From positions 46,993-110,992 of the forward strand of contig CAZKFD010000014.1 of assembly GCA_964551995.1 (NCBI GenBank): a stretch of DNA of 64,000 nucleotides, in the 5' to 3' direction. The position numbers were made by a program, and so were the translations under genes. Shown here in pieces: positions 34,513 to 43,805 of this stretch; position 1 is the first letter of the stretch, and the number at the start of each line of letters is the position of its first letter. The stretch comes from DATKJS01 sp964551995. Its GTDB lineage: Bacteria; Acidobacteriota; Aminicenantia; Aminicenantales; Saccharicenantaceae. Below the pieces are notes generated by a model. The model was not told the origin of the DNA, searched no databases, and saw only the letters and a program-made list of their open reading frames with translations.

Positions 34513-35955
34513 ATGAAGATCCGTCCGTACAGGTCCGCGGTCCTGATCGCCGGCCTGCTGGTCTTCGCCCAAATGGCCGTCGGGGCCTCCGTCAAGAAAA
34601 AAGAGGAAGCGGTCGCTTCCATCGAAAAGCACAAAGCCGAGATCATCGGCCTGAGCGACGAGATTTGGGGCTTCGCCGAAACCGCCCTGCTCGAGATCCG
34701 CTCGTCGAAGGCGCTCGCGGACGACGCCGAGAAGCAGGGCTTCGCGGTCACGCGCGGCGTCGCGGGCCTGCCGACGGCGTTCGTAGCCACCTACGGCCAG
34801 GGCCGACCGATCATCGGCGTCCTCGGCGAGTACGACGCCCTGCCGGGCCTGTCCCAGAAAGCCCGGCCCGAGAAGGAGCCCGTGCAGGACGGGGCGCCGG
34901 GACACGGCTGCGGGCACAACCTGCTGGGCACGGCGGCCTACGGAGCGGCCCTGGCCGTTAAGGATCTGATGGCCGCGGGACGGCTCAAGGGCACGATCCG
35001 GTTTTACGGCACGCCCGCCGAGGAAACAATCGGCGGCAAGGTCTACATGGCCCGCGACGGGCTGTTCAACGACCTCGACGTCTGCGTGACCTGGCACCCC
35101 GACGAGAAGACCCGGGTCTCCGTCGACGGGTCGCAGGCGATCGTCGACTTCATCGTCGAGTTCTACGGCAAGGCCGCGCACGCGGCCGCCGACCCCTGGA
35201 ATGGGCGCAGCGCCGTGGCCGGCTTGGAATTTTTCACGGCGGGCCTCAACCGCATGCGCGAGTTCGTCAAGCCAACCGTCCGCATGCACTACACGATCAT
35301 GAAGGGCGGCGACGTGCCGAACGTTGTCCCCGCCTACGCCAAGCTCTGGTGCTGGCTGCGCGATTCGAAGGGCGCCGGCGTCGAGCAGCTCCTCGCCAGG
35401 GCGCGCAAGATCGCCGAGGGCGCGGCCCTGATGGCCGAGGTCGAATCGAAGCTCACGGTGCAGGGAGGCAACTGGGAAACCCTCGTCAACCTGACCGGGG
35501 AGAAGGTGATGTACGAGAACCTCAAGTGGCTCGGCCCGATCCAATTCACCCCGGAGGAGCAGGAATTCGCCAAACAGATCCAGCGCGCGGCGGGCATCAA
35601 TCCCAAGGGCCTCGACGGTTCGGTCGAGCCGTGGAGGGAACCCAAGTCCGATCCGGAGGGCGGCTCGACGGACGTCGGCGACGTGAGCTGGATCGTCCCC
35701 ACGCTGAGCATGAACGCCACGACCGCGCCCGTGGACGCGCCCTGGCACGCCTGGCCCGTCGTCGCCTGCGGCGGCATGTCGATCGGACACAAGGGGCTCG
35801 TCTACGCGGCCAAGGCCATGGCGGCGACGATGATCGACCTGTTCGAGGAGCCGAAGACGGTCCAGGCCATCCAGAACGAGTTCCGCGAGAAGACGAAGGG
35901 CGTCGTCTACAAGCCGTTCATCCCCGAAGGCCCTCCTCCCCTGCCGAAGCGCTGA
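34513..35955 (+). CDS. Exported M20 amidohydrolase (AbgB/aminobenzoyl-glutamate hydrolase-like)
   Basis: 480 residues from ATG 34513; AAAGAGAGG is well spaced for it, too close for the ATG at 34507. Signal peptide RSAVLIAGLLVFAQMAVGAS. M20 metal-site motifs: GVLGEYDALPGLSQKA near residue 115, PGHGCGHNLLGTAAYGAAL near 135, TPAEETIGGKVYM near 175, AAHAAADPWNGRSAV near 222 and a C-terminal GHKGLVYAAKAMAATMI. The AbgB subgroup has this long form with SMNATTAPVDAPWHAWP-type ends. It should cleave an amide bond (aminoacyl or p-aminobenzoyl-glutamate) in the periplasm. Neighbours are further exported hydrolases. Confidence 0.87.
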   Translation: MKIRPYRSAVLIAGLLVFAQMAVGASVKKKEEAVASIEKHKAEIIGLSDEIWGFAETALLEIRSSKALADDAEKQGFAVTRGVAGLPTAFVATYGQGRPIIGVLGEYDALPGLSQKARPEKEPVQDGAPGHGCGHNLLGTAAYGAALAVKDLMAAGRLKGTIRFYGTPAEETIGGKVYMARDGLFNDLDVCVTWHPDEKTRVSVDGSQAIVDFIVEFYGKAAHAAADPWNGRSAVAGLEFFTAGLNRMREFVKPTVRMHYTIMKGGDVPNVVPAYAKLWCWLRDSKGAGVEQLLARARKIAEGAALMAEVESKLTVQGGNWETLVNLTGEKVMYENLKWLGPIQFTPEEQEFAKQIQRAAGINPKGLDGSVEPWREPKSDPEGGSTDVGDVSWIVPTLSMNATTAPVDAPWHAWPVVACGGMSIGHKGLVYAAKAMAATMIDLFEEPKTVQAIQNEFREKTKGVVYKPFIPEGPPPLPKR

Positions 35956-36089
35956 CGCCGCACGGGGCTTTGCCGAGCTCCGGGACGGGCATCGGACGGG
36001 AGCGGACGGGGCCCGGGCGGTCCGGCGCGCTCATTCCCCATCCGCCAGGATAAACCACGCCGGTCCGGTTGACACTTGACCTCGGGTTC

Positions 36090-36118
36090 TTGACTCCCGC
36101 CGACGGCTGGCCTATCCT
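36090..36118 (+). promoter_or_regulatory. Promoter of the M13 peptidase gene
   Basis: TTGACT (36090-36095), 17-nt spacer, TATCCT (36113-36118). The gene starts at 36234 behind AAAGGAGGAAGG, leaving a leader of about 110 nt. Confidence 0.6.
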
Positions 36119-36233
36119 CTCATGCTTGACGGAAATAATGAGATTGCTATCGTTGGATGGTGCCCCCGAAGGGCAGAACCCGAATCTGCGCGGGCCGCAA
36201 TAGATCCCGCAGCGGACGCAAAGGAGGAAGGCC

Positions 36234-38282
36234 ATGAAAATGAAATTCAGGACACTCGCCCTGATCGGTTTGGCGGCCGTCTTGTGCGCGGCCGGAGCCC
36301 CGTCCCGGGGAGCCAAGCTCACCCAGGCGAACTTCCTGCAGGTCAACATGGAGACCTCAGTGGACCCGGGCGTGGACTTTTTCAGCTATGCCTTGGGCGG
36401 ATGGGTCAAGCGGACCCCCATCCCCCCCTCCGAATCCACCTGGGGCATCGGCAACATCCTCCAGGAGCAGATCTACGCCAACATCCGAAAGATCAACGAG
36501 CAGGCCGCGGCCAAGCCGGCGCCCGAAGGAACCGATAGCCGGAAGGTGGGGGACTTTTGGGCCACGGCCATGGACACGGCAAAGGCCGACCGTTTCGGCC
36601 TGGCGCCGCTCAAGCCTGAGCTCGCTAAGGTGGACGCCGTCCATAACGCCGGGGAGGCCTTCGACCTCGCCCTCGCGTGGGGCCCCTTGGGCGTGGACAC
36701 CTTCTTTTCCGCCGAAATCAGCCAGGACGAGAAAAACAGCGACGAGGAGGCCGTGCACCTTTGGCAGGGCGGCTTGGGCTTGCCCGAGCGGGATTTCTAC
36801 TTCAACCCCGAGGAAGGCGTCGCCCATATCCGGAAGGAATACGTCGCCCACATCGCCCGGACCCTGGTCCTGCTGGGACGCGAAGAGGCGTCGGCCGAGG
36901 CGGCCGCGCGCCGGGTCATGGCCTTCGAGACTGAGCTCGCTCGCGCCTCCCGCAAGCTCGAGGACCTCAGGGACCCCCAGAAGAACTACAACAAGATGTC
37001 CCCGGCAGAGCTCACGGCCAAGTACTCGCCTTCCATCGCCTGGACCGACCGCCTCGCGACCTGGAATCTGAAGCCGGAGACGGTGATCGTCGGCCAGCCG
37101 GAGTTCTTTGCGGTGCTGGATGACCTTCTGGCGGTCACGGCGGCTGAGGTGCTTCAGGATTACCTGCGCGTGCATCTGGTCGACCGATACGGAGACTTCT
37201 TGAGCCAGGCGTTCCAGGACGAGCACTTCCGCTTCCGAGGCCGGGTGCTGGGGGGTCAGAAGCAGCCCCGAGACCGATGGAAGCGGGTCCTGGACGCCGA
37301 GGAGGGGGCCATGGGCATGGTCCTCGGCAAACTCTTCGTGAAGGAATACTTCCCGCCCGCGGCCAAGAAGCGCTATGAGAATCTGGTGGAGGCCATCCGG
37401 ACGGCCTACAGGCATCGCATCGAGAATCTGGACTGGATGAGTCCCGAGACCAAGGCCAAGGCCCTTGTCAAGCTGGACGCCGTCACCAAGAAGGTCGGCT
37501 ACCCCGACGTCTGGAAGGACTATTCCACGCTGGCCATCAGCCGCGATTCATACTGCCAGAACATGATGAACGCCGCGCGGTGGCACTTCGCCGACATGAT
37601 CGGCAAGTTCGGCAAGCCCGTGGACCGCAAGGAATGGGACATGACGCCCCAGACCTACAACGCCTACTACAACCCCTCCAACAACGAGATCGTGCTGCCC
37701 GCGGCCGCGTTCATGATCCCGGGCATGGCGGACGCCGGCATCGACGACGCCGTCGTCTACGGCTACTCCGGCGGCTCGACGATCGGACACGAGATGACCC
37801 ACGGGTTCGACGACGAGGGCCGCCAGTTCGACGCCAAGGGCAACCTGGCCGATTGGTGGACTCCCGAGGACTCAGCCAAGTTCGAGGTCCGCACGAAGGT
37901 CATGGTGGACCAGTTCGACGCCTACGAGCCACTCCCCGGCCTCCATATCAACGGCAAGGCCAGCCTGGGGGAGAACATCGCCGACCTGGGCGGCGTCCTC
38001 CTGGGCATCGACGCCTTCAAGCAGACGAAGCAATACAAGGAGGGCAAGAAGATCGGCGGCCTCACGCCCATGCAGCGCTACTTCCTGGGCTACACCCTCG
38101 GTTGGATGATGCAAGAGCGCGAGGAGCGCCTGCGCACCCAGCTCCTCAGCGACGTCCATTCCCCGGCCAAGTGGCGCGTCCTCGGCCCCTTGTCCAATAT
38201 CCCCGAGTTCTACAAGGCCTTCGGGGTGAAGGAGGGCCAGCCCATGTGGCGCCCGGATAAGGACAGGGTACATATCTGGTAA
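36234..38282 (+). CDS. Exported M13 (neprilysin/PepO) family metalloendopeptidase
   Basis: 682 residues. Signal peptide MKMKFRTLALIGLAAVLCAA. The N-terminal M13 domain opens with DPGVDFFSYALGGWVKRTPI. Substrate-binding NAYYNPSNNEIVLPAAAF near residue 480 precedes the zinc site HEMTH (H519, E520, H523, in STIGHEMTHGFDDEGRQFD). The third ligand is E580 in GENIADLGGVL. It ends MWRPDKDRVHIW, the family's usual C-terminus, with W replacing the last residue. Intact and full-length. It cleaves peptides at hydrophobic residues in the periplasm or outside. The 38283-38572 gap shows no supported gene. Confidence 0.95.
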   Translation: MKMKFRTLALIGLAAVLCAAGAPSRGAKLTQANFLQVNMETSVDPGVDFFSYALGGWVKRTPIPPSESTWGIGNILQEQIYANIRKINEQAAAKPAPEGTDSRKVGDFWATAMDTAKADRFGLAPLKPELAKVDAVHNAGEAFDLALAWGPLGVDTFFSAEISQDEKNSDEEAVHLWQGGLGLPERDFYFNPEEGVAHIRKEYVAHIARTLVLLGREEASAEAAARRVMAFETELARASRKLEDLRDPQKNYNKMSPAELTAKYSPSIAWTDRLATWNLKPETVIVGQPEFFAVLDDLLAVTAAEVLQDYLRVHLVDRYGDFLSQAFQDEHFRFRGRVLGGQKQPRDRWKRVLDAEEGAMGMVLGKLFVKEYFPPAAKKRYENLVEAIRTAYRHRIENLDWMSPETKAKALVKLDAVTKKVGYPDVWKDYSTLAISRDSYCQNMMNAARWHFADMIGKFGKPVDRKEWDMTPQTYNAYYNPSNNEIVLPAAAFMIPGMADAGIDDAVVYGYSGGSTIGHEMTHGFDDEGRQFDAKGNLADWWTPEDSAKFEVRTKVMVDQFDAYEPLPGLHINGKASLGENIADLGGVLLGIDAFKQTKQYKEGKKIGGLTPMQRYFLGYTLGWMMQEREERLRTQLLSDVHSPAKWRVLGPLSNIPEFYKAFGVKEGQPMWRPDKDRVHIW

Positions 38283-38572
38283 GGGACGGTCATCTGGATC
38301 GGGGGAAGGGCCCGGGGATTCCGGAGAATCGATCCCGGAGCGCGCCGGGAACGGAGTGGTCAATAGCGCGCGAGCAAGAGTCTGCAGGGTTAGCTCTTCA
38401 AGGCCTTCCCTCATGCCGCCGGAACAGATCGAGGTCCTCTCTTCAGAGCTGATATCTTGAGCGGGCAGGCCATCGGAAAGGCTGACGGCGGGCGAAACCG
38501 TTCGTATCCGGTCGCGGCTGAAGAGAGGGGGTTTCAACGATGAGAAACCGTGCCAGACCCGCCGCGTGCCGT

Positions 38573-39748
38573 CTATTTTGCTTCGAGCTCTTCGAATCGG
38601 ACAAGCTGCACGTCCGCCGTTTTAGAAAGATACGCCTCGAGGAACGGCTTGTGGGCGGCCCCGTAAATGACGAGGATCCGCCCTCCCGGATGCAACGCGG
38701 CCACGGCCCTGATGCGCGCGGCGATCTTGAGGTTCCGGTTCTCCCAAAGGCCGAGGCGGCTGCGGTCCGAGCCGCTCGCGAAATGCGTGCGCAGAAAAAC
38801 GCCCCACTGGGCGTCGACATCCGCCGCCGCGTAGGCGGCGGAGTTGAGGTAGGAAAACTGGGGAAGGAGGTTGCCTCTCCGGATGCAGCCCTCCAGCCGC
38901 GCTGCCGCCTCCGCATAAACGGCGGCCTTAGGGACAGCGGCGAGGACCGAACTGCCCTTGATATCCTTATCCAGCTCGGAATCGATCTCGGCATAAGCCT
39001 CGAGGTCCTCGAAATCGTCCACCGGATCGAGATTCTCCAAGCCCAGCGTCCGGGCCACACGGATGGCCAGGGCCGGCACTTCGTTGACTCTGGCGAGCTC
39101 GGCGTCGAGTTCTCTCGCCAATTCGGGCGGGACCGCTTTCTGGGCCCTCTTGTCCTCCTCATTCAGGTAAGACCACTGGAGCGCAGCCGATTCGGGCTCG
39201 TAGGCCGCGAGCATCCATAAGGCCAGCGCCGTCCTTTCTACCGGGGTCATTTTCCTCGGGCTCGCGGCCCGCGCTGCGGCCAGCAGCTCCCGGACCTTCA
39301 GCGCCGCCGCTTGCGGAGTCGTCCTCAAGACAGAGCGAGCCGGCTTCCCCATTTTCAGGTGTCTGGCGGCGAAGCTATCCAAGAGATCCGAATACAGCGG
39401 CCCGGCGTCCCGCTGGAGATCAAGCTCCCGAACGCGGACGCCGGGCAACGTTTCAACGCAGATAGAGTCCGGATGAAACCCGGCGAGCCTGGCCGCGAGA
39501 CTATCGAGGAGGGCGGGTTTGAAAGCGTCGGCGATCTGCCTGAGGTGAAAGGTCGCCATGATGAGGACGCGTGCCCGGGAAGAGTCCGGCTGGACGGCCT
39601 GGAGACGGGAGATCGTATCGCCCGGCACGGCTCCCGTGCGGTTCCGGCCGGTACCGAACGAAAAACCGATGATCAGCATCCCAAGAAGCGCCGCCGCCCG
39701 CGGGGCGAAGGGGATCGAAGGGGATTGTCTCGGATGGAGAAAAAGCAT
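38573..39748 (-). CDS. Exported DUF5694-like protein
   Basis: 391 residues from ATG 39746-39748, behind GGAGG. An N-terminal hydrophobic segment (APRAAALLGMLIIGFSFGTG) serves as signal or anchor. The core opens with ARVLIMATFHLRQIADAF and DSICVETLPGVRVRELDL. It closes with GGRILVIYGAAHKPFLEAYL near residue 365, whose GxxH loop echoes TraB/erythromycin-esterase-like folds. These features match the DUF5694 family (identified from memory). Function unknown. Opposite strand to the M13 gene. Confidence 0.7.
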   Translation of the reverse strand: MLFLHPRQSPSIPFAPRAAALLGMLIIGFSFGTGRNRTGAVPGDTISRLQAVQPDSSRARVLIMATFHLRQIADAFKPALLDSLAARLAGFHPDSICVETLPGVRVRELDLQRDAGPLYSDLLDSFAARHLKMGKPARSVLRTTPQAAALKVRELLAAARAASPRKMTPVERTALALWMLAAYEPESAALQWSYLNEEDKRAQKAVPPELARELDAELARVNEVPALAIRVARTLGLENLDPVDDFEDLEAYAEIDSELDKDIKGSSVLAAVPKAAVYAEAAARLEGCIRRGNLLPQFSYLNSAAYAAADVDAQWGVFLRTHFASGSDRSRLGLWENRNLKIAARIRAVAALHPGGRILVIYGAAHKPFLEAYLSKTADVQLVRFEELEAK

Positions 39749-39875
39749 GGATGAATCCTCCGATCGGGATAACGAAAAGATCCGTCGCAAGGTTCCCTCC
39801 CCGCCGTTTCCCGGACCTCGGCGAGGCCTTCTTGAGGCTCGGCAAGGCCGGCGTGGAAGGGTTTAGAGTCCCGGC

Positions 39876-40976
39876 CTACCCGCGAAGCCGCCGATAAACC
39901 CCGAAGAAGCTCTCCGGGCCTTCCTCGAGGAGCGAGACGAGAGCCGGCCGTCCCAACTCCTTCTCAATACGGCCGGCCATCCTCGCTCCGACGCGGTACC
40001 AGAGACGCTCGCCTGCGGACATCCGGTCGAGCACGGCCCATGCCTCTTTGTCCACCGGCCGATCCCCGCGCTTCTCCAGACCGTCATACTCCTTGAAATA
40101 GAGCGCCTCGTCCCGCTGCATCCGTTGCTCATCCTGCAAGGCGACGTAGTCGGCGTCATCCGAAAGAGCGTGCTCCGAACGCCGGCGTTCAGTGGCCGCC
40201 AGAACGGCCATGCCCTCGAGTTGGGTCAGATATTGGACGGCCTTGAAGAGATCGCGGCATGTTCTCACATCGGAGAACCGCGGCGGCGGGTGAATCGTCA
40301 TGAATCCTACGTGATGGAGTTCGTGGATCGCATAATACAGGAGTTCCCGCGGGTGCCCGTTGAAATGAGGCGAGGCGCCGTTCAGAGAGGCATTGGGAGC
40401 AAACGAAACACCGAGATCATAACCGAAGGTCAGGAAAAGGGAGCCGTGGAAGCAGAAACCCTTCGGCAGATACCTCAGGACATCATCGAGCCAGTGAGGA
40501 TGGTCAAGCATGGGCCCCGTGAAAAAGGCCAGACTGCTCTCACATGTTGCGGCTTGCTTCAGCCGCTCATCCCGGGGCTCGAGGAGTGATACGACCAGGG
40601 CGCGAACGGAGTCCCTGGGCACGTCGGAGTTTTCGAAATTTCGGGCGTGATTCAGGAGATGCAAGGCGGCGGGCGACCGGGTCAGCCGGTCCAAAAAAAG
40701 GGGCTTGCCAGATTTCAGATAGGACAACGCGTCGGCCGCGAAACGCGCGTCGAACCGAAGGTCCTGCTTCGCCAGCGGCTCATCCCTCCCGACCAGGTCC
40801 GCCAGGGCCACGACTTGCCGCTGCCCGTGCCGTTCAGTCTGACCGCATAGGGAACCGTTCACGCCGACAGCACGGATAATGCCTCCGGCGCCCAGAATGA
40901 GAGCGGCTGTCACGGCGCCGAGAATCTTGGCCGGTTTCAAGAATGAACCCGGCCCGGCAAGTTTGCGAAGCCGCAT
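39876..40976 (-). CDS. Exported putative metallopeptidase with HELHH motif
   Basis: 366 residues from ATG 40974-40976; the ribosome site is weak (AAAGAAAACG), so the start is uncertain. Hydrophobic segment PAKILGAVTAALILGAGGII near the N-terminus. A zinc-protease-like HELHH at residues 218-222 lies in LYYAIHELHHVGFMTIHP. A downstream acidic stretch (QLEGMAVLAATERR, about residue 258) could supply the third ligand Glu. Comparable to DUF2268/DUF5700-type proteins, but I cannot place it firmly. It could process peptides in the periplasm; it sits with other exported hydrolases. Confidence 0.65.
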   Translation of the reverse strand: MRLRKLAGPGSFLKPAKILGAVTAALILGAGGIIRAVGVNGSLCGQTERHGQRQVVALADLVGRDEPLAKQDLRFDARFAADALSYLKSGKPLFLDRLTRSPAALHLLNHARNFENSDVPRDSVRALVVSLLEPRDERLKQAATCESSLAFFTGPMLDHPHWLDDVLRYLPKGFCFHGSLFLTFGYDLGVSFAPNASLNGASPHFNGHPRELLYYAIHELHHVGFMTIHPPPRFSDVRTCRDLFKAVQYLTQLEGMAVLAATERRRSEHALSDDADYVALQDEQRMQRDEALYFKEYDGLEKRGDRPVDKEAWAVLDRMSAGERLWYRVGARMAGRIEKELGRPALVSLLEEGPESFFGVYRRLRG

Positions 40977-41164
40977 CGTTTTCTTTCGCAAAATCTTATG
41001 CTTAAAAAAAATCGAAGTCAATCCCCGCCGCACATCGCACATGAAGCATTAGACCCGGTGCCGCGATATTCCTCTCATCCAGCCCTGGAGAAGCAATTGG
41101 GCCCGACCGCCCGTCAATGGGCCGTTCCTCACTAGGATTTCTCATGCCATGCGAGGGCTGCCCA

Positions 41165-41236
41165 ATGAACTGCCCTTCGCGTGACTTGAACAGGCGATAA
41201 ACCAATCCAGGATTGGCTCGCGTGACTTCCTCGCCT
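41165..41236 (-). other. tRNA-like relic (copy 1)
   Basis: On the minus strand a T-arm-like CGCCTGTTCAAGTCA is preceded by a perfect CCAATCC/GGATTGG hairpin, like a decayed tRNA. Its core TGACTYGAACAGGCGAYAAA (41182-41201, plus-strand reading) matches the copy at 50493-50512 in the same orientation, at 18 of 20 fixed or degenerate positions identical. No intact acceptor stem or CCA. It sits in the 421-nt gap 40977-41397, where I see no gene. Confidence 0.4.
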
Positions 41237-41397
41237 GAAAATCGGAACACGAAAGACGAGAGAAAACCCGGAAGAAAGGAGCCTCGATGGCCTTCGCACG
41301 CGCGTCAGGGCGAAGAGCCGGGGCGCGCCGGTCGATCGCCCCTTCCTGTGCCCCCGCTTGACGATTCTTCGCGTCCTGCTTTATGCTGTTCTTCGAG

Positions 41398-41676
41398 ATG
41401 AGCCCGTTTATCACATGCCGGAAGTTCCTGAGGACGGGCGTCGCCGACGGCGCGGGCGCGCTGGCGGCTTGGCCCGGGCTCTCGATCACACCGGTCCCCG
41501 CCGGGCCCTCGCCTGGAGTCTGCCTGACGGCCAGCAACCATTGGAGCTACACCGGCATCGGCTGGCAGCTAGGCATCGAGTCGTGCGTCCTGTCCGCGAC
41601 CGACGCCATGGAGATGGCCGACCGGGCGCCGCTAAGCATTCAGGGGGCGATATCATGCCTAAAATCGTCTTCATAG
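41398..41676 (+). pseudogene. Relic of a Tat-exported protein
   Basis: An open frame of 92 codons beginning MSPFITCRKFLRTGVADGAG. It looks like a twin-arginine signal (expected S-R-R-x-F-L-K) whose first Arg codon has become Cys (TGC). After about 30 residues it continues with NHWSYTGIGWQLGIESCVL, a well-formed but short segment. The frame then ends inside the start of the radical SAM gene. Length is far below that of any Tat substrate family, so I read it as a truncated remnant. Identity of the parent protein is not known. Confidence 0.35.
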
Positions 41677-43088
41677 AGCCAAAAGCTCCGAACCTTCACA
41701 TTTTCTCGCGATTCCCTCTGCCCCGCCTGGGCCCGCTCATTCTGGGAACGATGATGAAGAACCGCGGCTGGGAGGTCGAGGTTTTTGTTGAAGAGCTCCG
41801 GAAAATCGATTACGACATAGTCGCCTCGGCCGACCTGGTCGGCATCTCGACAATCACGTCGACCGCCCCTCGGTCCTATGCCATCGCCGACAAAATCCGG
41901 AGCCTCGGCATCACGGTGATCATGGGCGGGATCCACGTGACATATCTGGCCGACGAAGCGTTGAAGCATGCCGACTTTGTCGTCCGCGGAGAAGGCGAGA
42001 AGGCCCTGATGCGGTTTATTGACGCCTGGGAGGGCGACAGGGACTTCTCCACGGTCCCCAATCTGTCCTATCTCCGAAACGGCCGGATCATCCAGAATCC
42101 GAGGATCCCTCCAGAAAAGGACCTGGACGCGATCCCCTTTCCAGACCTCAGTCTCCTGAAGCCGGAGCGACAACGCCGCAAGTTCGCGCCGCCGATCCCT
42201 GTTCTCACGTCACGGGGCTGCCCCTTCGATTGCTCATTCTGCTCCGTGACCAGCATGTTCGGAAGGAAATACCGCTTTCGTTCAACCGCCAATATTATTG
42301 AAGAGCTCCGCGGCTATGACCAGCCCCGGAACCATGTCTTTTTCTACGACGATAATTTCACCGCCGACCGAGAGAGGGCTAAGGAGCTTCTCCGGGCGAT
42401 GATCCATGAGAAGTTCCGGTTCACGTGGACGACCCAGGTCCGCGCTGATATAGCCCGTGACGTTGAGCTCGCCCGGCTGATGAAAAAAGCCGGCTGTCAC
42501 ACCGTCTATATCGGGTTCGAGTCGGTCAACCCGCAGAGTCTTGTCAGTATGAAGAAGAAGCAAACCCTCGGCGACCTCATTGAGGCAGTCAAAGTCCTGC
42601 GCCGCCACCGGATCAGGATACACGGCATGTTCGTGCTGGGATTCGACGATGACGACTGGCTGACTGTTAAGAAAACGGTCAGGTTCGCCAAGAGGGCCCG
42701 GCTCGCCACAACCCAATTCCTGATCCTCACGCCGATACCCGGGTCCGAGTTTTATGGAAGAATGGAGGCTGAGGGCCGGCTCCGTTTCCATGATTGGGCG
42801 CTCTACGATGCGCATCATGTCGTTTTCGAGCCAGCCCGGATTACGCTGCCCGACCTCCAGAAAGCGCAGATTTATTGTCACAAAAAATTCTACTCTCTGA
42901 AGCAGACCGTCCGGAAGATGCTGGCCGGCGAGTGGCTCAGCGTTGCTATTGCCCATTATGCCCGCAAACTCAATCGGATGTGGAAACGTCGCAACCAGAC
43001 CTTCCTTAAGGCCTTGGAGCTCCTCAAGCCCAAGCCCGGCACGAAGATCCTGATCGACTACCGGGAAGACATCCACCTGGAGAAATAG
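41655..43088 (+). CDS. B12-binding-domain radical SAM protein
   Basis: 477 residues from ATG 41655, behind AGGGGGCG. The N-terminal cobalamin-binding-like domain (FPLPRLGPLILGTMMKNRGW, DLVGISTITSTAPRSYAIAD, VIMGGIHVTYLADEALKHAD) is followed by the radical SAM core with LTSRGCPFDCSFCSVTSMFG (CX3CX2C). Then come FFYDDNFTADRERAKELLRA, TVYIGFESVNPQSLVSMKKK and IHGMFVLGFDDDDW. The DXHXXG cobalamin motif is not evident, so B12 may not be bound. Such enzymes (HpnJ/BchE-like group) do methylations, cyclisations or lipid-related rearrangements. The substrate is unknown, and no obvious operon partner exists. Confidence 0.85.
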   Translation: MPKIVFIEPKAPNLHIFSRFPLPRLGPLILGTMMKNRGWEVEVFVEELRKIDYDIVASADLVGISTITSTAPRSYAIADKIRSLGITVIMGGIHVTYLADEALKHADFVVRGEGEKALMRFIDAWEGDRDFSTVPNLSYLRNGRIIQNPRIPPEKDLDAIPFPDLSLLKPERQRRKFAPPIPVLTSRGCPFDCSFCSVTSMFGRKYRFRSTANIIEELRGYDQPRNHVFFYDDNFTADRERAKELLRAMIHEKFRFTWTTQVRADIARDVELARLMKKAGCHTVYIGFESVNPQSLVSMKKKQTLGDLIEAVKVLRRHRIRIHGMFVLGFDDDDWLTVKKTVRFAKRARLATTQFLILTPIPGSEFYGRMEAEGRLRFHDWALYDAHHVVFEPARITLPDLQKAQIYCHKKFYSLKQTVRKMLAGEWLSVAIAHYARKLNRMWKRRNQTFLKALELLKPKPGTKILIDYREDIHLEK

Positions 43089-43130
43089 CCTGCGGAGTAT
43101 TCTAACGGCTGCAGTGAGCCACCCGCCGTT

Positions 43131-43170
43131 CACGGTACCACCTCTGAAACGAGAATATCAACCCATTTTT
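43131..43170 (+). repeat. Dispersed intergenic repeat R1, copy A
   Basis: TACCACCTCTGAAACGAGA followed by ATCAACCCATT. Lies 43 nt after the radical SAM stop. Consensus of the family: ATACCACCTCTGAAGTGAG, then TTTTCAACCCAT after one base. Confidence 0.7.
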
Positions 43171-43189
43171 CGGAAGCTCCGGCAGTCCC

Positions 43190-43218
43190 TTGACAGGCCA
43201 GGAAGCTGGTCCTATATT
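43190..43218 (+). promoter_or_regulatory. Strong promoter deciding the start of the next gene
   Basis: TTGACA (43190-43195), 17-nt spacer, TATATT (43213-43218). Expected transcription start about 43225. An in-frame TTG at 43218 would lie in the -10 box, so translation must begin further on. Confidence 0.75.
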
Positions 43219-43235
43219 TGAAAACGAGCATCCCC

Positions 43236-43796
43236 GTGAGCCGCGATATTGTCCTCATTAATAGGGCGCCAGTGCTGACCCTGTGGGCCGCAATCGTCGC
43301 AGAACGCCTTGGTTTCGATCACTATGCCGCACTGTCGCTCGGCAAGAGCCTGGCCGGACTCAACGCCCAATCGAAGGGCAGGAGCCTGGGCATCTTTAAG
43401 CCGCCCGAACACCCCGAGGGCATCCCACTTACGAAGGCCGGGCTTGGAGAAGAATTCCGGATCGAGCTTCTCGGACGGCCCATCCCGGCCAAGAAAACGA
43501 ACAAGGGCGTTCGAGCGGTCGTCAAGAACAGGCCCATCGACGCGGAGGGCGTGGAGCGATATCTCGAGGAAAAATTTGGGTCGGTGCTTCCGGCTGTGAA
43601 AAATGCCATGAAGGCGTTAGCGGACTCTTTCAAGCCCGATGAGTTGGCTGCCGCCGCCTTTTCGCTCTACGAACGGTTCCGGCCCTCTGTCCCTGCCGGT
43701 GTTCGAGGTTGGGGAGCCAAGGCCGAGTTGGATTTGAACCGGATCAGGTCGATCATAAACTCAGGCAGTCCGGATCAAAATCAAAGGCCCATATAA
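43236..43796 (+). CDS. Conserved hypothetical cytoplasmic protein
   Basis: 186 residues from GTG 43236, the first start after the promoter's expected transcription start (about 43225); the mRNA would be nearly leaderless. N-terminal SRDIVLINRAPVLTLWAAIV, then AERLGFDHYAALSLGKSLAG, LNAQSKGRSLGIFKPPEHPE. The C-terminal half is helical (DELAAAAFSLYERFRPSV). I recall this pattern from unannotated bacterial proteins but know no function. No signal peptide, no metal motif. A single-gene unit between repeat copies A and B. Confidence 0.75.
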   Translation: MSRDIVLINRAPVLTLWAAIVAERLGFDHYAALSLGKSLAGLNAQSKGRSLGIFKPPEHPEGIPLTKAGLGEEFRIELLGRPIPAKKTNKGVRAVVKNRPIDAEGVERYLEEKFGSVLPAVKNAMKALADSFKPDELAAAAFSLYERFRPSVPAGVRGWGAKAELDLNRIRSIINSGSPDQNQRPI

Positions 43797-43805
43797 GCCG
43801 CTGCT

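Noticed and set aside
34227..35790. Long minus-strand reading joined to the front of kinase paralog B
   Set aside because: It is antisense to the M20 amidohydrolase; a ribosome site and signal peptide place the real start at 34134.
38283..38572. Possible gene remnant between the M13 and DUF5694 genes
   Set aside because: Short reading frames only, none with domain-like text or signals.
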